From an uncultured Clostridium sp. (lineage in GTDB: Bacteria; Bacillota; Clostridia; TANB77; CAG-508): 64,000 nucleotides of DNA. A model generated the notes under the pieces. That model had not been told where the DNA came from. It was given only the letters and a program-made list of their open reading frames with translations, and made no database searches. Shown piece after piece: positions 45,564 to 54,169 of the stretch. How positions within the stretch are numbered: the stretch's first letter is position 1; the number at the start of each line of letters is the position of its first letter. Location: contig USFR01000009.1 of the NCBI GenBank assembly GCA_900553945.1, forward strand, positions 1 to 64,000. The letters are read 5' to 3'. The position numbers were made by a program, and so were the translations under genes.

Positions 45564-46493
45564 TTAATATCCTAAATCTCCCATTAAAGCTTCTCTTGCT
45601 GCTTGAATTGTTGTTTTCTCTGTAGTGAATCCTTCATTTACTTTACTTGTTTTTTCATCATCTGCACATTTTGCTAATACAGAATCAATATATTTTCTTA
45701 TATCCATTACATCATTTTTTGCATCATCAAGAATTGTTTGATCATATTCTGTAAAATTGTTTGCTTGTATTAGGCTTGCCACAGTTGAATTTGGTACATA
45801 TGTTGAATTCAATTCTGCTTGTGCAGCATCTATGTATTGTGTTGCATACAATTTTGTTCCTTCTACTATATATGATTCCAATATAGCATTATTTAATAAA
45901 AGTAATTGACTTTCTGCTAATTTTAGCCATATTGTATTAGTATTTGCATCCTGTACTTTTACTTTTGATAATACGACAAAATCAGCACTCGTCGGATAAG
46001 CGATACGAATATCAATGTAATCATCTTTCTTTAGTTTTGATGGCAATGAAATCATTGTATATTCAGCCATTCTAAATGTACCAGATTTATTGCTCTTTTC
46101 AACCATATCTGTTGTTAAAACAGTATTTTTTGATAAATCTAATTTAGCAGTCATTTGATATTCATCACTGCTATCATCTTTATATAAATCATCTATATTA
46201 GCAGGTGTTATTGCATTATCAGGAACCTGTTGAGATGGTACTGATATTATTCCTACTTTAGCTGAAACTCCATCTGTTTCTGTTAATATCTCATCTTTTT
46301 GAACATCTGTCGTAATTGCATACACCTGTGTTAATGCAACCTGATTTTCTTTTTGTATTTTAACTATTTCTGCTTTTAATCCTTTTACTCTCATATATAG
46401 TAGTGCTACTACTACAGCCGCAATAATTACAGCTACTAGAAATCCAAAAAGAAAAGAATTTCTAATTTTTCTTTGCATTGGGTTCATTGCCAT
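45564..46493 (-). CDS. CpaB/RcpC-like SAF-domain protein
   Basis: The 309-residue product has a basic head, one transmembrane helix (FLFGFLVAVIIAAVVVALLY), a short coiled coil and a SAF-like domain: KLDLSKNTVLTTDMVEK, YTMISLPSKLKKDDYIDIRI, DFVVLSKVKVQDANTNTIWL. This is the layout of CpaB/RcpC, the periplasmic-side pilus assembly protein of Tad loci. The C-terminal 90 residues are extra. First gene of the cluster. ATG 46493 with GGAGG seven bases upstream is used rather than the in-frame codon 11 residues earlier. Confidence 0.75.
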   Translation of the reverse strand: MAMNPMQRKIRNSFLFGFLVAVIIAAVVVALLYMRVKGLKAEIVKIQKENQVALTQVYAITTDVQKDEILTETDGVSAKVGIISVPSQQVPDNAITPANIDDLYKDDSSDEYQMTAKLDLSKNTVLTTDMVEKSNKSGTFRMAEYTMISLPSKLKKDDYIDIRIAYPTSADFVVLSKVKVQDANTNTIWLKLAESQLLLLNNAILESYIVEGTKLYATQYIDAAQAELNSTYVPNSTVASLIQANNFTEYDQTILDDAKNDVMDIRKYIDSVLAKCADDEKTSKVNEGFTTEKTTIQAAREALMGDLGY

Positions 46494-46651
46494 TTTATAT
46501 TCCTCCTTATTTATGTTTTCGCACATAATACTTTTCTTTATATCATTAAAAACTCTTGATATAATTGTACAACTTTATCGGATTTTAGTAAATATTATCG
46601 ATAAATGTAATCCAAAAAAAATCTTTTTGTAATCTTTTTGTAATCTTTAAT

Positions 46652-47527
46652 CTAGGCATTTATATATTTTTGGAACGTTTCTCTAACACCTTCTTCGTTA
46701 TTTGTTCCAACTTCAACATTTGCTACTTCTTTGATTACTGGTGTGCTATTTCCCATTGCAACGCCTAGCCCTGCTTCTTCAATCATTTCTTTATCATTAA
46801 TATTATCGCCTATTGCTACAACTTCACTTCTATCAATATTTTTTTCTTTCATTATATATTCTAAAGCTGTCCATTTATTTACGTTTTTATTTGTTATTTC
46901 CGTATAGCAATATTCTACCAAAACTTCTTCTGTACCTGATTTTATTATTTTTTTCGACATATGAGCTACGTCTAAAACATCAATATCATTAATTGTTCTT
47001 AGTTTTTTTATTATACTTGTGAAAACAATTTGGCTTTGATCACAGACAGTTACTTTTAAATATTTTTGATCATTTGATTTTAGAATATAATCATATACAT
47101 CGGTTAAAATATTTATATTCGTTCTTTTTTCTTCTTGCTTATGTGTGTTTTCACTATAATAAAATAATGTATTGTAATTTAACGATTTTGTTAATACTTC
47201 ATTTTCTGTATATATATTATAGTAAATGCTATTTTCTTCGCATATTTTTACAATATTTAATACTTGCTCTTTACTTAAAAATTTATCATAAACTACTTCT
47301 TTTTTATGCATATCATATACTATTGCACCATTTCCTGAAATCAAATAATGATTTGCTTGCAATTCGTTTGCTAAATCTTCTACTGAACTAATTGGTCTTC
47401 CTGAGGCAAGAACTACTTCAACTCCATTTTCTATTGCTTTTTTTATTTCTTCTTTTGTATTTTCCGAAACTTCTCCATAGGAATTTAGTAATGTTCCGTC
47501 TAAATCAATTGCTACTAATTTGTACAT
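46652..47527 (-). CDS. Cof-type HAD superfamily phosphatase
   Basis: Cytoplasmic phosphatase of the Cof/YidA subfamily acting on sugar or cofactor phosphates. In the 291-residue product the nucleophile motif is VAIDLDGTLL (about 4-13), motif II VVLASGRP (about 37-44), motif IV AIGDNINDKEMIEEAGLGVA (Asp pair, about 237-256), with a C2-type cap between. ATG 47527 with AAAGGAG is chosen rather than a start 12 residues upstream. Apparently monocistronic; substrate unknown. Confidence 0.9.
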   Translation of the reverse strand: MYKLVAIDLDGTLLNSYGEVSENTKEEIKKAIENGVEVVLASGRPISSVEDLANELQANHYLISGNGAIVYDMHKKEVVYDKFLSKEQVLNIVKICEENSIYYNIYTENEVLTKSLNYNTLFYYSENTHKQEEKRTNINILTDVYDYILKSNDQKYLKVTVCDQSQIVFTSIIKKLRTINDIDVLDVAHMSKKIIKSGTEEVLVEYCYTEITNKNVNKWTALEYIMKEKNIDRSEVVAIGDNINDKEMIEEAGLGVAMGNSTPVIKEVANVEVGTNNEEGVRETFQKYINA

Positions 47528-47704
47528 ACATAATTCTCCTTTTTTCTTGTAAATTCTTTTCATATTATAACATTACCACTTTTTTTTTCAAATATTTTGT
47601 ATAAAAATTTCCAGTTTATTTTTTGATTTTTTACATACTATATATATTGAAGAAACGTTCAAAAGTTTTTTCAATATAATAATTAGACCTTGGAGGTGAA
47701 TACA

Positions 47705-47908
47705 ATGACAAATAACAGTAATAAAAAGTTAGTTCCAGAAGCTATGGATTCTTTAGAAAAATTCAAATATGAAGTTGCAAACGAAGTTGGTGTTAATTTA
47801 AAGAATGGTTATAATGGAAACATTTCAGCTAGAGATGCCGGAAAAATAGGTGGTAACATGGTTAAGAAAATGATTCAACAAGCTGAAAATTCAATGATTA
47901 ACAAATAG
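47705..47908 (+). CDS. Small acid-soluble spore protein, alpha/beta type
   Basis: Binds and protects spore DNA. The 67-residue product has the alpha/beta SASP pattern: ALDSLEKFKYEVANEVGVN-like segment (here AMDSLEKFKYEVANEVGV) that contains the GPR protease site region, NGYNGNISARDAGKIGGNMV, and a C-terminal KKMIQQAE helix. GGAGGTG lies before the ATG at 47705; the in-frame TTG at 47690 overlaps it and is not used. Expected to be SigmaG-driven; no box assigned with confidence. Confidence 0.93.
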   Translation: MTNNSNKKLVPEAMDSLEKFKYEVANEVGVNLKNGYNGNISARDAGKIGGNMVKKMIQQAENSMINK

Positions 47909-47963
47909 TTTTAGTTTTAAATAGTCATAAGTTTTATTTAATTTAGAATTTATGAATGTTTGA

Positions 47964-48067
47964 AAATCAGAAAACAGACAATTAAATTTGACGTGAGCCA
48001 AAATTATTAAACCTAAATTTACTAATGATAGTTCTCTACAAATTTAAAATTGTCTGTTTTTTGATTT
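47964..48067 (+). terminator. Long-armed hairpin after the SASP gene
   Basis: Arms of about 27 bases, AAATCAGAAAACAGACAATT then AAATTTG (47964-47990) and their near-perfect complement ending GTCTGTTTTTTGATTT (48039-48067), enclose about 48 bases. The T-run in the right arm makes it a terminator for the SASP gene. Its architecture resembles elements E, F and G, but the interior is different. Nothing else of note lies in 47909-48060. Confidence 0.65.
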
Positions 48068-48089
48068 TTTATTTATTTTATGATATAAT
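48061..48089 (+). promoter_or_regulatory. Promoter of the orphan foreign-like gene
   Basis: TTGATT (48061-48066) and TATAAT (48084-48089) with exact 17-base spacing, partly inside the right arm of the preceding hairpin. Confidence 0.65.
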
Positions 48090-48125
48090 TTTTATGTACA
48101 CCAAATTTAGAAAGGAGACTACATT

Positions 48126-48719
48126 ATGATGACATTAGAATCAATGGTAAAGGACATTATGGAAAACTTGGAGCGGGAGGTTTTAAATTCTGGTGATGTG
48201 AATTTCCAATTTGCAGTGAGATATTATCTCATCGGTCACTCCAAGCACGAGTTCGAAAATTCAACTTTTTTCGATGAATTCGTTTATGAGTCAAACATCC
48301 AGCAGCCTTTAACTCGGTTATATAATCTGATTGGTTACTGTGAATTCAAGAAGAAAATCGTTGAACTCAGCAAATCAGTAACAATCAAGTTGCTGAACGA
48401 CAAGGATACACCGTACCATCTGCTGGCACAGTTAACAGAGTTTGTTTCCAGAGACTACTGTGAAGCGCTCGCTCGGAAAAACAAATTCTCACACCACTAT
48501 CTTTTTATTACTACATTTAAATCTCTTGATTCGTGTTTCATGGTACCACGAGATTCCAGAAATGTATCTGGATGGAATATGAAACGTTGTCGGCAGTGGA
48601 TGCACAAGTTTTCAAATCCATCTGAAGAAATTCTGAACATCTTAAGTGATCCCGAAGAAGCTATGAAAGTTAATGTCGATGACAACTGGTTAATCGGCAA
48701 ATTGGTTTCAAGTCTCTAA
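48126..48719 (+). CDS. Unknown protein with foreign codon usage
   Basis: The 197-residue product is not recognised; it looks mainly helical and soluble (FQFAVRYYLIGHSKHEFENS; LARKNKFSHHYLFITTFKSL; MKRCRQWMHKFS). The codon use differs sharply from all neighbours: many CTG, CTC, CAG, GAG, AAC, TTC, ATC codons and four CGG codons, which are otherwise absent from native genes here. This points to recent transfer, for example from a phage or plasmid. Start ATG with AAAGGAG eight bases upstream, promoter at 48061 and a GC-rich terminator after it form a compact self-contained unit. No transposase or att site seen nearby. Confidence 0.75.
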   Translation: MMTLESMVKDIMENLEREVLNSGDVNFQFAVRYYLIGHSKHEFENSTFFDEFVYESNIQQPLTRLYNLIGYCEFKKKIVELSKSVTIKLLNDKDTPYHLLAQLTEFVSRDYCEALARKNKFSHHYLFITTFKSLDSCFMVPRDSRNVSGWNMKRCRQWMHKFSNPSEEILNILSDPEEAMKVNVDDNWLIGKLVSSL

Positions 48720-48729
48720 AAGTTAAAAT

Positions 48730-48763
48730 CCCCGGCCGTGAGTTTTCACGGCTGGGGTATTTT
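48730..48763. terminator. GC-rich terminator between orphan gene and hydA
   Basis: CCCCGGCCGTGA and TCACGGCTGGGG pair around GTTT and are followed by TATTTTT. Its GC content is far above the surroundings, so it probably arrived with the orphan gene. Confidence 0.85.
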
Positions 48764-48767
48764 TATG

Positions 48768-50519
48768 TTATATATTATACTTTTCTCTTTTTTCATATTT
48801 GGTATGTAATAACTCATGAGCTTTGTGGCTTCCTGGTTTTTCTAGATAATCTTTATATATCTTTCTAACTATTGGATTTTCGTGTGATTTTCTTATTGTG
48901 CTTTTTTCATCAATCGTATACAAGCTATCAGCTCTTAATTTTCTTATATCTTTTTCTGAACGTTCTTTTGAGCTTTTTATTGGTTGGCCTCCGCCCATCA
49001 CACATCCGCCTGGACATGCCATAATTTCAATAAATTGATATTCAGATTTTCCTGATTTTATTTCTTCTAATATTTCTTGCGCATTTTTCAATCCGCTAAC
49101 TGCTGCTATTTTTATTTCTTTTCCAGCAATGTTTATTGTTGCTTTTTTTATTCCATCTCCACCTCTAACTTGTTCAAAATCTATTTTTTCTAGGTCTTTT
49201 CCTGTTAAAGCATCTTGTGCAGTTCTTAGAGCTGCTTCCATTACTCCACCTGTTGTTCCAAATATTGCAGCAGCACCTGTTGCTTCTCCCATTGGGCTAT
49301 CAAAATTTGTATCTTCTAATTTTTCAAATTCAATATTAGCTTGTTTTATCATTCTTGCTAATTCTCTTGTTGTAATTACATTATCAACATTGTACATTCC
49401 GTCGTTTTGTAATTCTTTTCTTTGTCTTTCAAACTTTTTAGCGATACATGGCATTACTGAAACCATATAAATTTTATTCGGATCTATTCCTTCTTTTTTT
49501 GCATAGTATGATTTTATAATTGCTCCAAACATTTCGTGAGGTGATTTGCAAGTTGATAAATGAGGTATCAATTCTGGATAATTCATTTCCATATACTTAA
49601 CCCAACCTGGACTACATGACGTAATCATGGGAAGTACTCCATTTTCTGAAAATCTTTCTATAAACTCATTTGCTTCTTCCATTATTGTTATATCTGCACC
49701 TGTATTTGTGTCAAATACTTTGTTAAATCCTAATCTTTTTAATGCTGTTACCATTTTTCCTGTAACGTTTGTTCCAACATCCATTTGGAATTCTTCTCCT
49801 AGTGCTACTCTTACAGCTGGTGCTGTTTGCACTACAACGAATGTATCTGGATCTTTTAATTTTACCCATACATCATTTATTGTTTCTTTTTCGTGAAGAG
49901 CTCCTGTTGGACAACTTTGAATACATTGTCCACAAAATGTACAGTTAACATCATTTAAACTATGATCTCCAACTGTTGATATACAAGATTCAAAGCCTCT
50001 ATTTATGCAATCAATTGCTCCTATTCCTTGAACCTTTTTGCAAGCTGATATGCATCTTCTACAAAGTATACATTTTTCAAAATCTCTTACAATTGAAGGT
50101 GATAAGTCATCTATTTTATGTTTAGTTTTTTCACCTTCAAATTCTACATTAAGCACATTAAACTTTGTAGCTAATTTTTGCAACTCACAATTTCCAGAAC
50201 GTGTACATGTTAAGCAATCTTTTGAGTGATTTGAAATTATTAAATCTAATATTACGTGTCTTGCTTCTAATACATTTGGTGTATGTGTGTGTACAGCCAT
50301 TCCTTCTTCAACTGTTTGTATGCAAGACGTTGCAAAGCCTTTTCTTCCTTCAACTTCCACAACACAAATTCTACAATCTCCAACTTCATTTATATCTTTC
50401 AAAAAGCAAAGTGTTGGAATGTCAATTCCAGCTTCTTTTGCTGCTTGCAATATTGTGGTTCCTTTTTTTACTTTTACTTCTTGCCCATCTATTTTAAGTT
50501 TTACAAATTCATTTTCCAC
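48768..50519 (-). CDS. hydA: [FeFe] hydrogenase catalytic subunit, HydA of a trimeric NADH-linked enzyme
   Basis: Produces or oxidises H2. The 583-residue product has an N-terminal 2Fe2S domain (about 1-75; GDCRICVVEVEGRKGF), a His/Cys 4Fe4S motif (HSKDCLTCTRSGNCEL), two 4Fe4S ferredoxin motifs (CILCRRCISAC; CTFCGQCIQSCP) and the H-cluster domain: L1 MITSCSPGWVKY, L2 VMPCIAKKFE, L3 EIMACPGGCVMGGGQP, and a small-subunit-like tail. L1 has Ser where the second Cys of TSCCP is usual. The frame opens at an ATG that lies in the ribosome binding site; GTG 50519 after AAAGGAG is the likelier start. With hydBC it probably forms an electron-bifurcating (ferredoxin plus NADH) hydrogenase. Confidence 0.95.
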   Translation of the reverse strand: MENEFVKLKIDGQEVKVKKGTTILQAAKEAGIDIPTLCFLKDINEVGDCRICVVEVEGRKGFATSCIQTVEEGMAVHTHTPNVLEARHVILDLIISNHSKDCLTCTRSGNCELQKLATKFNVLNVEFEGEKTKHKIDDLSPSIVRDFEKCILCRRCISACKKVQGIGAIDCINRGFESCISTVGDHSLNDVNCTFCGQCIQSCPTGALHEKETINDVWVKLKDPDTFVVVQTAPAVRVALGEEFQMDVGTNVTGKMVTALKRLGFNKVFDTNTGADITIMEEANEFIERFSENGVLPMITSCSPGWVKYMEMNYPELIPHLSTCKSPHEMFGAIIKSYYAKKEGIDPNKIYMVSVMPCIAKKFERQRKELQNDGMYNVDNVITTRELARMIKQANIEFEKLEDTNFDSPMGEATGAAAIFGTTGGVMEAALRTAQDALTGKDLEKIDFEQVRGGDGIKKATINIAGKEIKIAAVSGLKNAQEILEEIKSGKSEYQFIEIMACPGGCVMGGGQPIKSSKERSEKDIRKLRADSLYTIDEKSTIRKSHENPIVRKIYKDYLEKPGSHKAHELLHTKYEKREKYNI

Positions 50520-50553
50520 TATTTTTTCTCCTTTCAAATTGGACTTTGAAAAA

Positions 50554-52413
50554 TTAATTTCCTATTGCCTTAAATGGGCAACTTGTTATACAAGTTCCGC
50601 ACTTAATACATTTGCCTTGGTTTATCGTTCTAATTTCTCTTGCTTCTCCTTCAATTGCTCCAACAGGACAATTTCTTTGACATAATCCACAACCTTTACA
50701 CTTCTCAGCATTAATAGTTATGTTAGACATTGACTTACATTCTAACGCTCTACATTCTTTTTGAATTGCATGTTCTCTAAATTCTTCTCTGAAATATTTA
50801 AGTGTGCTTATAACTGGATTTGGTGCACTTTGTCCTAAACCGCATATGCTTGCTTTTTGAATATTTACAGCTAATTTTTCTAATTTATAAATATCTAATT
50901 CACTGCCTTCTCCATCACATAATCTTGTTAAAATTTCTAACATTCTTTTTGTTCCAATTCTGCAAGGTGTGCATTTTCCGCAACTTTCACTTACTGTAAA
51001 TTCTAAATAAAATTTAGCTAAGCATACCATACATTTTGTATCATCCATTACTATTAATCCACCTGAACCCATCATTGATCCGATTTCTTTTAATGATTCA
51101 TAGTCAATTGGTGTATCTAAATGTTCTTTTGGAATACATCCTCCTGACGGCCCACCTGTTTGAGCTGCTTTAAATTCTCTTCCATTTGGAATTCCACCAC
51201 CTATGTCATATACTATTTCTCTTAATGTTGTTCCCATTGGTACTTCAACAAGACCTATATTATTTACATTTCCACCTAGTGCAAATACCTTTGTTCCTTT
51301 AGATGTTTCTGTTCCTATTGATGAATACCATTCTGCGCCTTTTAATATTATTTGTGCAATGTTTGCATATGTTTCAACATTATTTATTAGTGTTGGCTTT
51401 CCCCATAATCCGCTTTGTGCTGGATATGGCGGTTTTACTCTTGGTTGACCTCTTTTACCTTCTATTGATTCTAGTAATGCTGTTTCTTCTCCACATACAA
51501 AAGCTCCAGCGCCTAATCTTATATCAACGTCAAAATCAAATTTTGTGCCAAAAATATTTTTTCCTAGTATTCCATACTCTCTTGCTTGATCTATTGCAAC
51601 TTGAAATCTATGTACTGCTATTGGATATTCTGCTCTAACATATATGTACCCTTGGTTTGCACCTATCGCATATGCTGCTATTGCCATTGCTTCTAAAACT
51701 GAATGTGGATCTCCTTCTAGAATACTTCTATCCATAAAGGCTCCTGGGTCCCCTTCATCTGCATTACATACAACATATTTTTGTGTACCTTCCGAATTCC
51801 TTGTAAGTTCCCACTTCTTTCCTGTTGGGAACCCTGCTCCTCCACGGCCTCTTAAGCCTGATTGTTTTATTGTTTCAATTACTTCTTCAGGAGTCATTTC
51901 TATTAAAACTCTTTCTAAAGCTTTGTATCCGTCAAATGCAATATATTCATCAATTTCTTCTGGATTAATTACTCCACAATTTTTTAATGCAATTCTTTTT
52001 TGCTTTTTATAAAAACTTAATTCGTCTAATTTTTGTACTTTAGTTCCATCAATATCTTTACACAATAGTCTTTCAACTACTTCTCCATTTTGAATGTGTT
52101 TTTCAATTATCTCTTCACAATCTTCTGGCTTTACCATTGCATAAAATGTATCTTCTGGTCTTATTATTACAATTGGTCCTTTTGCACATAGTCCAAAACA
52201 ACCTGTTTGTATAACTCTTACGTTTTCTATATTTTTCTCTTTTAAAATTTCTCTAAATCTTTTCAAAATCTCTGGTGATTTTGATGATGTACATCCTGTA
52301 CCATGACATACTAATATATGTTTTTCCCTTGTATCTGATTTTGTATTTACACGTAAATCTAACTCAGCTCTTTTTTCTTTTCTAATCTGATTAATTTCTT
52401 CTATAGTTTTCAT
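50554..52413 (-). CDS. hydB: Hydrogenase beta subunit, NuoF-like NADH/FMN protein
   Basis: Binds NADH, FMN and Fe-S clusters and passes electrons to HydA. The 619-residue product has a thioredoxin-like 2Fe2S domain (about 28-110; CHGTGCTSSKS, CFGLCAKGP), the FMN/NADH region GLRGRGGAGFPTGKKWE (about 187-203) with YVVCNADEGDPGAFMDR, the 4Fe4S motif SCGKCTPCRIG (about 475-485) and a C-terminal two-cluster ferredoxin (CKGCGLCQRNCP; CIKCGTCITSCP). RBS AGAAAGG. It lies between hydC and hydA in the usual order. Confidence 0.95.
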   Translation of the reverse strand: MKTIEEINQIRKEKRAELDLRVNTKSDTREKHILVCHGTGCTSSKSPEILKRFREILKEKNIENVRVIQTGCFGLCAKGPIVIIRPEDTFYAMVKPEDCEEIIEKHIQNGEVVERLLCKDIDGTKVQKLDELSFYKKQKRIALKNCGVINPEEIDEYIAFDGYKALERVLIEMTPEEVIETIKQSGLRGRGGAGFPTGKKWELTRNSEGTQKYVVCNADEGDPGAFMDRSILEGDPHSVLEAMAIAAYAIGANQGYIYVRAEYPIAVHRFQVAIDQAREYGILGKNIFGTKFDFDVDIRLGAGAFVCGEETALLESIEGKRGQPRVKPPYPAQSGLWGKPTLINNVETYANIAQIILKGAEWYSSIGTETSKGTKVFALGGNVNNIGLVEVPMGTTLREIVYDIGGGIPNGREFKAAQTGGPSGGCIPKEHLDTPIDYESLKEIGSMMGSGGLIVMDDTKCMVCLAKFYLEFTVSESCGKCTPCRIGTKRMLEILTRLCDGEGSELDIYKLEKLAVNIQKASICGLGQSAPNPVISTLKYFREEFREHAIQKECRALECKSMSNITINAEKCKGCGLCQRNCPVGAIEGEAREIRTINQGKCIKCGTCITSCPFKAIGN

Positions 52414-52449
52414 ATTCTCATTCCTTTCTGAGATTTTTCTTATTTATAA

Positions 52450-52929
52450 TTATTCTGTTTCTTTAATTTTGTCAATGATTTCATCTAGCATTTTTACTGT
52501 TGCTTTTCCATGTACTTCGTTATTTACTGTAAATACTGGTGCTAATCCACATGCTCCAACACATCTTGTTGCTTCAATTGAAAACATTCCGTCTTCTGTT
52601 GTTTCTCCTTCTTCAATTTTTAGTCTTTCTTTTAATCTGTCTAAGATTTTTTGTGATCCTTTAACATAGCATGCTGTTCCAAGACATACTGCTATATGAT
52701 ACTTTCCTTTTGGTTTTAAAGTAAATCTGGAATAAAAAGTTATTACTCCATAAATTTCTGCCATTGGCATATTTAAATATTCTGAAATTTCTTTTTGTGC
52801 TTTCATCGGAATATATCCTGATTTTTCTTGAATGTCATTTAATATTTTTATTAAATTGCTCTTGTCTTTAGAATATTTTTCTAGAATTTCTTTGTATGTG
52901 CCTTGGCATTTGCATTGATTAGCCTCCAT
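52450..52929 (-). CDS. hydC: Hydrogenase gamma subunit, NuoE-like 2Fe2S protein
   Basis: The 159-residue product is a NuoE-like thioredoxin-fold 2Fe2S subunit: helical N-terminus (LIKILNDIQEKSGYIPMKAQ), GVITFYSRF, and four cluster Cys in VCLGTACYVKG (about 95-105) and ATRCVGACGLAP (about 133-144). RBS TAGGAGGT. First gene of hydCBA; a short palindromic repeat lies in its upstream region. Confidence 0.94.
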   Translation of the reverse strand: MEANQCKCQGTYKEILEKYSKDKSNLIKILNDIQEKSGYIPMKAQKEISEYLNMPMAEIYGVITFYSRFTLKPKGKYHIAVCLGTACYVKGSQKILDRLKERLKIEEGETTEDGMFSIEATRCVGACGLAPVFTVNNEVHGKATVKMLDEIIDKIKETE

Positions 52930-53014
52930 AGGTACCTCCTATTTATATTTTTCATTTCTTCTCTCTGTGCAAAGTGCATTCTATTATAGTTTTTTCAATG
53001 CATTTCTATACTAC

Positions 53015-53067
53015 TGCATTGTTATTTTTATATAATATGAAGTTTGGAGAACTTTTCTATTATATAA
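53015..53067 (-). repeat. Short palindromic repeat, copy 3 of 3
   Basis: On the minus strand TATAATAGAAAAGTTCTCC, then AAACTTCATATTATA forms a hairpin with 7-bp A/T arms (TATAATA/TATTATA) and inner AAGTT/AACTT. It continues with AAAAATAACAATGCA as in copy 1. It lies about 100 bases before hydC and could be in its leader. Confidence 0.6.
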
Positions 53068-53068
53068 A

Positions 53069-53105
53069 AAATAAGTTAGCTTGATTATATCAAACTAACT
53101 TATTT
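53069..53105 (-). terminator. Terminator of hpf
   Basis: AATAAGTTAG pairs with CTAACTTATT around an A/T loop and is followed by TTTTTATA on the minus strand, 25 bases after the hpf stop. Confidence 0.85.
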
Positions 53106-53130
53106 TATTTCAACCTTTATTATTATTTTA

Positions 53131-53664
53131 TTATGCTTCTGGTTCTGCTATTCCAAAATTCTTTCCGTCTTTTAATTTATAAATTACATTTACTTTTCCA
53201 GTATCAATATCTATATATGCTAAGAATGTTTGTGTTGGTCTTTCTTCTAATTTTAATTTTGCATCTTCAATAGACATTGGTTTTATTTCATAATATGTTG
53301 TTTTTATAACTTCACCGTCTATTGATTCTTCATGTTCTTGCATGCTTTCTTTTACTCTTAATGTTTCATCTTTGTTGATTCTTTCTTTTTTAGTTTTGGC
53401 TTTTCTAATTTGTCTTTCTAATATGTCTATGTCTTCATCTATTGATGCATATAAGTCTTTGTTTTCTGTTACTGCTCTAAATGTTTCACCTTTGTATGAT
53501 GCACTTATTTCAGCTATTTGTAATTCTCTTTCAATTCTAATCATAGCTTGTACATCTAGTTCGTCTGTTTCAAAGTATTTTTCTAATCTTCCTAATTTTT
53601 TCTCTATGTAGTCTTTTATTGCCTCTGTTGCTTTTAAATCTTTTCCTGTAATTTTTATATTCAT
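53131..53664 (-). CDS. hpf: Ribosome hibernation promoting factor, long form
   Basis: Dimerises 70S ribosomes into inactive 100S in stationary phase. The 177-residue product has the S30AE-type ribosome-binding domain (about 1-105; NIKITGKDLKATEAIKDYIE, KKLGRLEKYF) and the C-terminal dimerisation domain (about 118-175; IKTTYYEIKPMSIEDAK, TQTFLAYIDIDTGKVNVIY). It is the long type of Gram-positives. ATG 53664 follows AAGGAGTGATT; the frame-opening GTG three codons earlier lies inside that site. Confidence 0.95.
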   Translation of the reverse strand: MNIKITGKDLKATEAIKDYIEKKLGRLEKYFETDELDVQAMIRIERELQIAEISASYKGETFRAVTENKDLYASIDEDIDILERQIRKAKTKKERINKDETLRVKESMQEHEESIDGEVIKTTYYEIKPMSIEDAKLKLEERPTQTFLAYIDIDTGKVNVIYKLKDGKNFGIAEPEA

Positions 53665-53820
53665 TTTAATCACTCCTTCTTTAGTTTCGTAATTTTATTA
53701 TATATGTTGTTCGCTAAATTGTCAATCTTCTTATTTTTTAAATTTTTTGTTCAAATAGATTGCTTTTTGTCGAATTATATATTATTCTAATTCTATAAAT
53801 AAAAGGGGAGGTATATATTT

Positions 53821-54168
53821 ATGATTAAGGAAAGAAATATCGTTTTATGTATTCTTTTGTCAATTATAACATGTGGTATTTATGGAATCTATTGGTTCTG
53901 TACTTTAACTGATGATACAGCAAGAGCTAATGATGATCCAGACTTTTCAGGAATAAAGTCTCTTATATTCGCAATAATTACTTGTGGTATTTATGGACTA
54001 TACTGGAATTATAAAGTTGCAAAAGAAGTATATGAAGCTGGACAGAAAAAAGGATTAGCAATTAGTGATAATTCTGCAATTTGTTTAATTTGTTCTATAT
54101 TTGGACTTGCAATAATAACTTATATTCTAGTTCAATCAGACTTAAACAAGATTGCACAACAACAATAA
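53821..54168 (+). CDS. DUF4234 membrane protein
   Basis: The 115-residue product has two halves with the same motif: ILLSIITCGIYGIYWFCTLT (about 10-29) and IFAIITCGIYGLYWNYKVAK (about 49-68), then a third hydrophobic segment CLICSIFGLAIITYIL. The repeated TCGIYGxYW is the DUF4234 hallmark; function is unknown. RBS GGGGAGGT. The next gene starts one base after the stop, so the two are co-transcribed. Confidence 0.8.
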   Translation: MIKERNIVLCILLSIITCGIYGIYWFCTLTDDTARANDDPDFSGIKSLIFAIITCGIYGLYWNYKVAKEVYEAGQKKGLAISDNSAICLICSIFGLAIITYILVQSDLNKIAQQQ

Positions 54169-54169
54169 T

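Noticed and set aside
47640..47704. SigmaG promoter for the SASP gene
   Set aside because: The upstream region is A/T-rich and allows several poor matches; none has both boxes at good spacing.
48720..48763. Possible recombination (att) site at the GC-rich inverted repeat
   Set aside because: It has the form of an ordinary terminator with T-run, and no matching direct repeat was found on the other side of the orphan gene.
53015..53045. Possible Rex operator (TTGTTATTTTTATATAA) upstream of hydC
   Set aside because: Only the left half fits the TTGTTAA consensus; the right half does not. It overlaps the short palindromic repeat.
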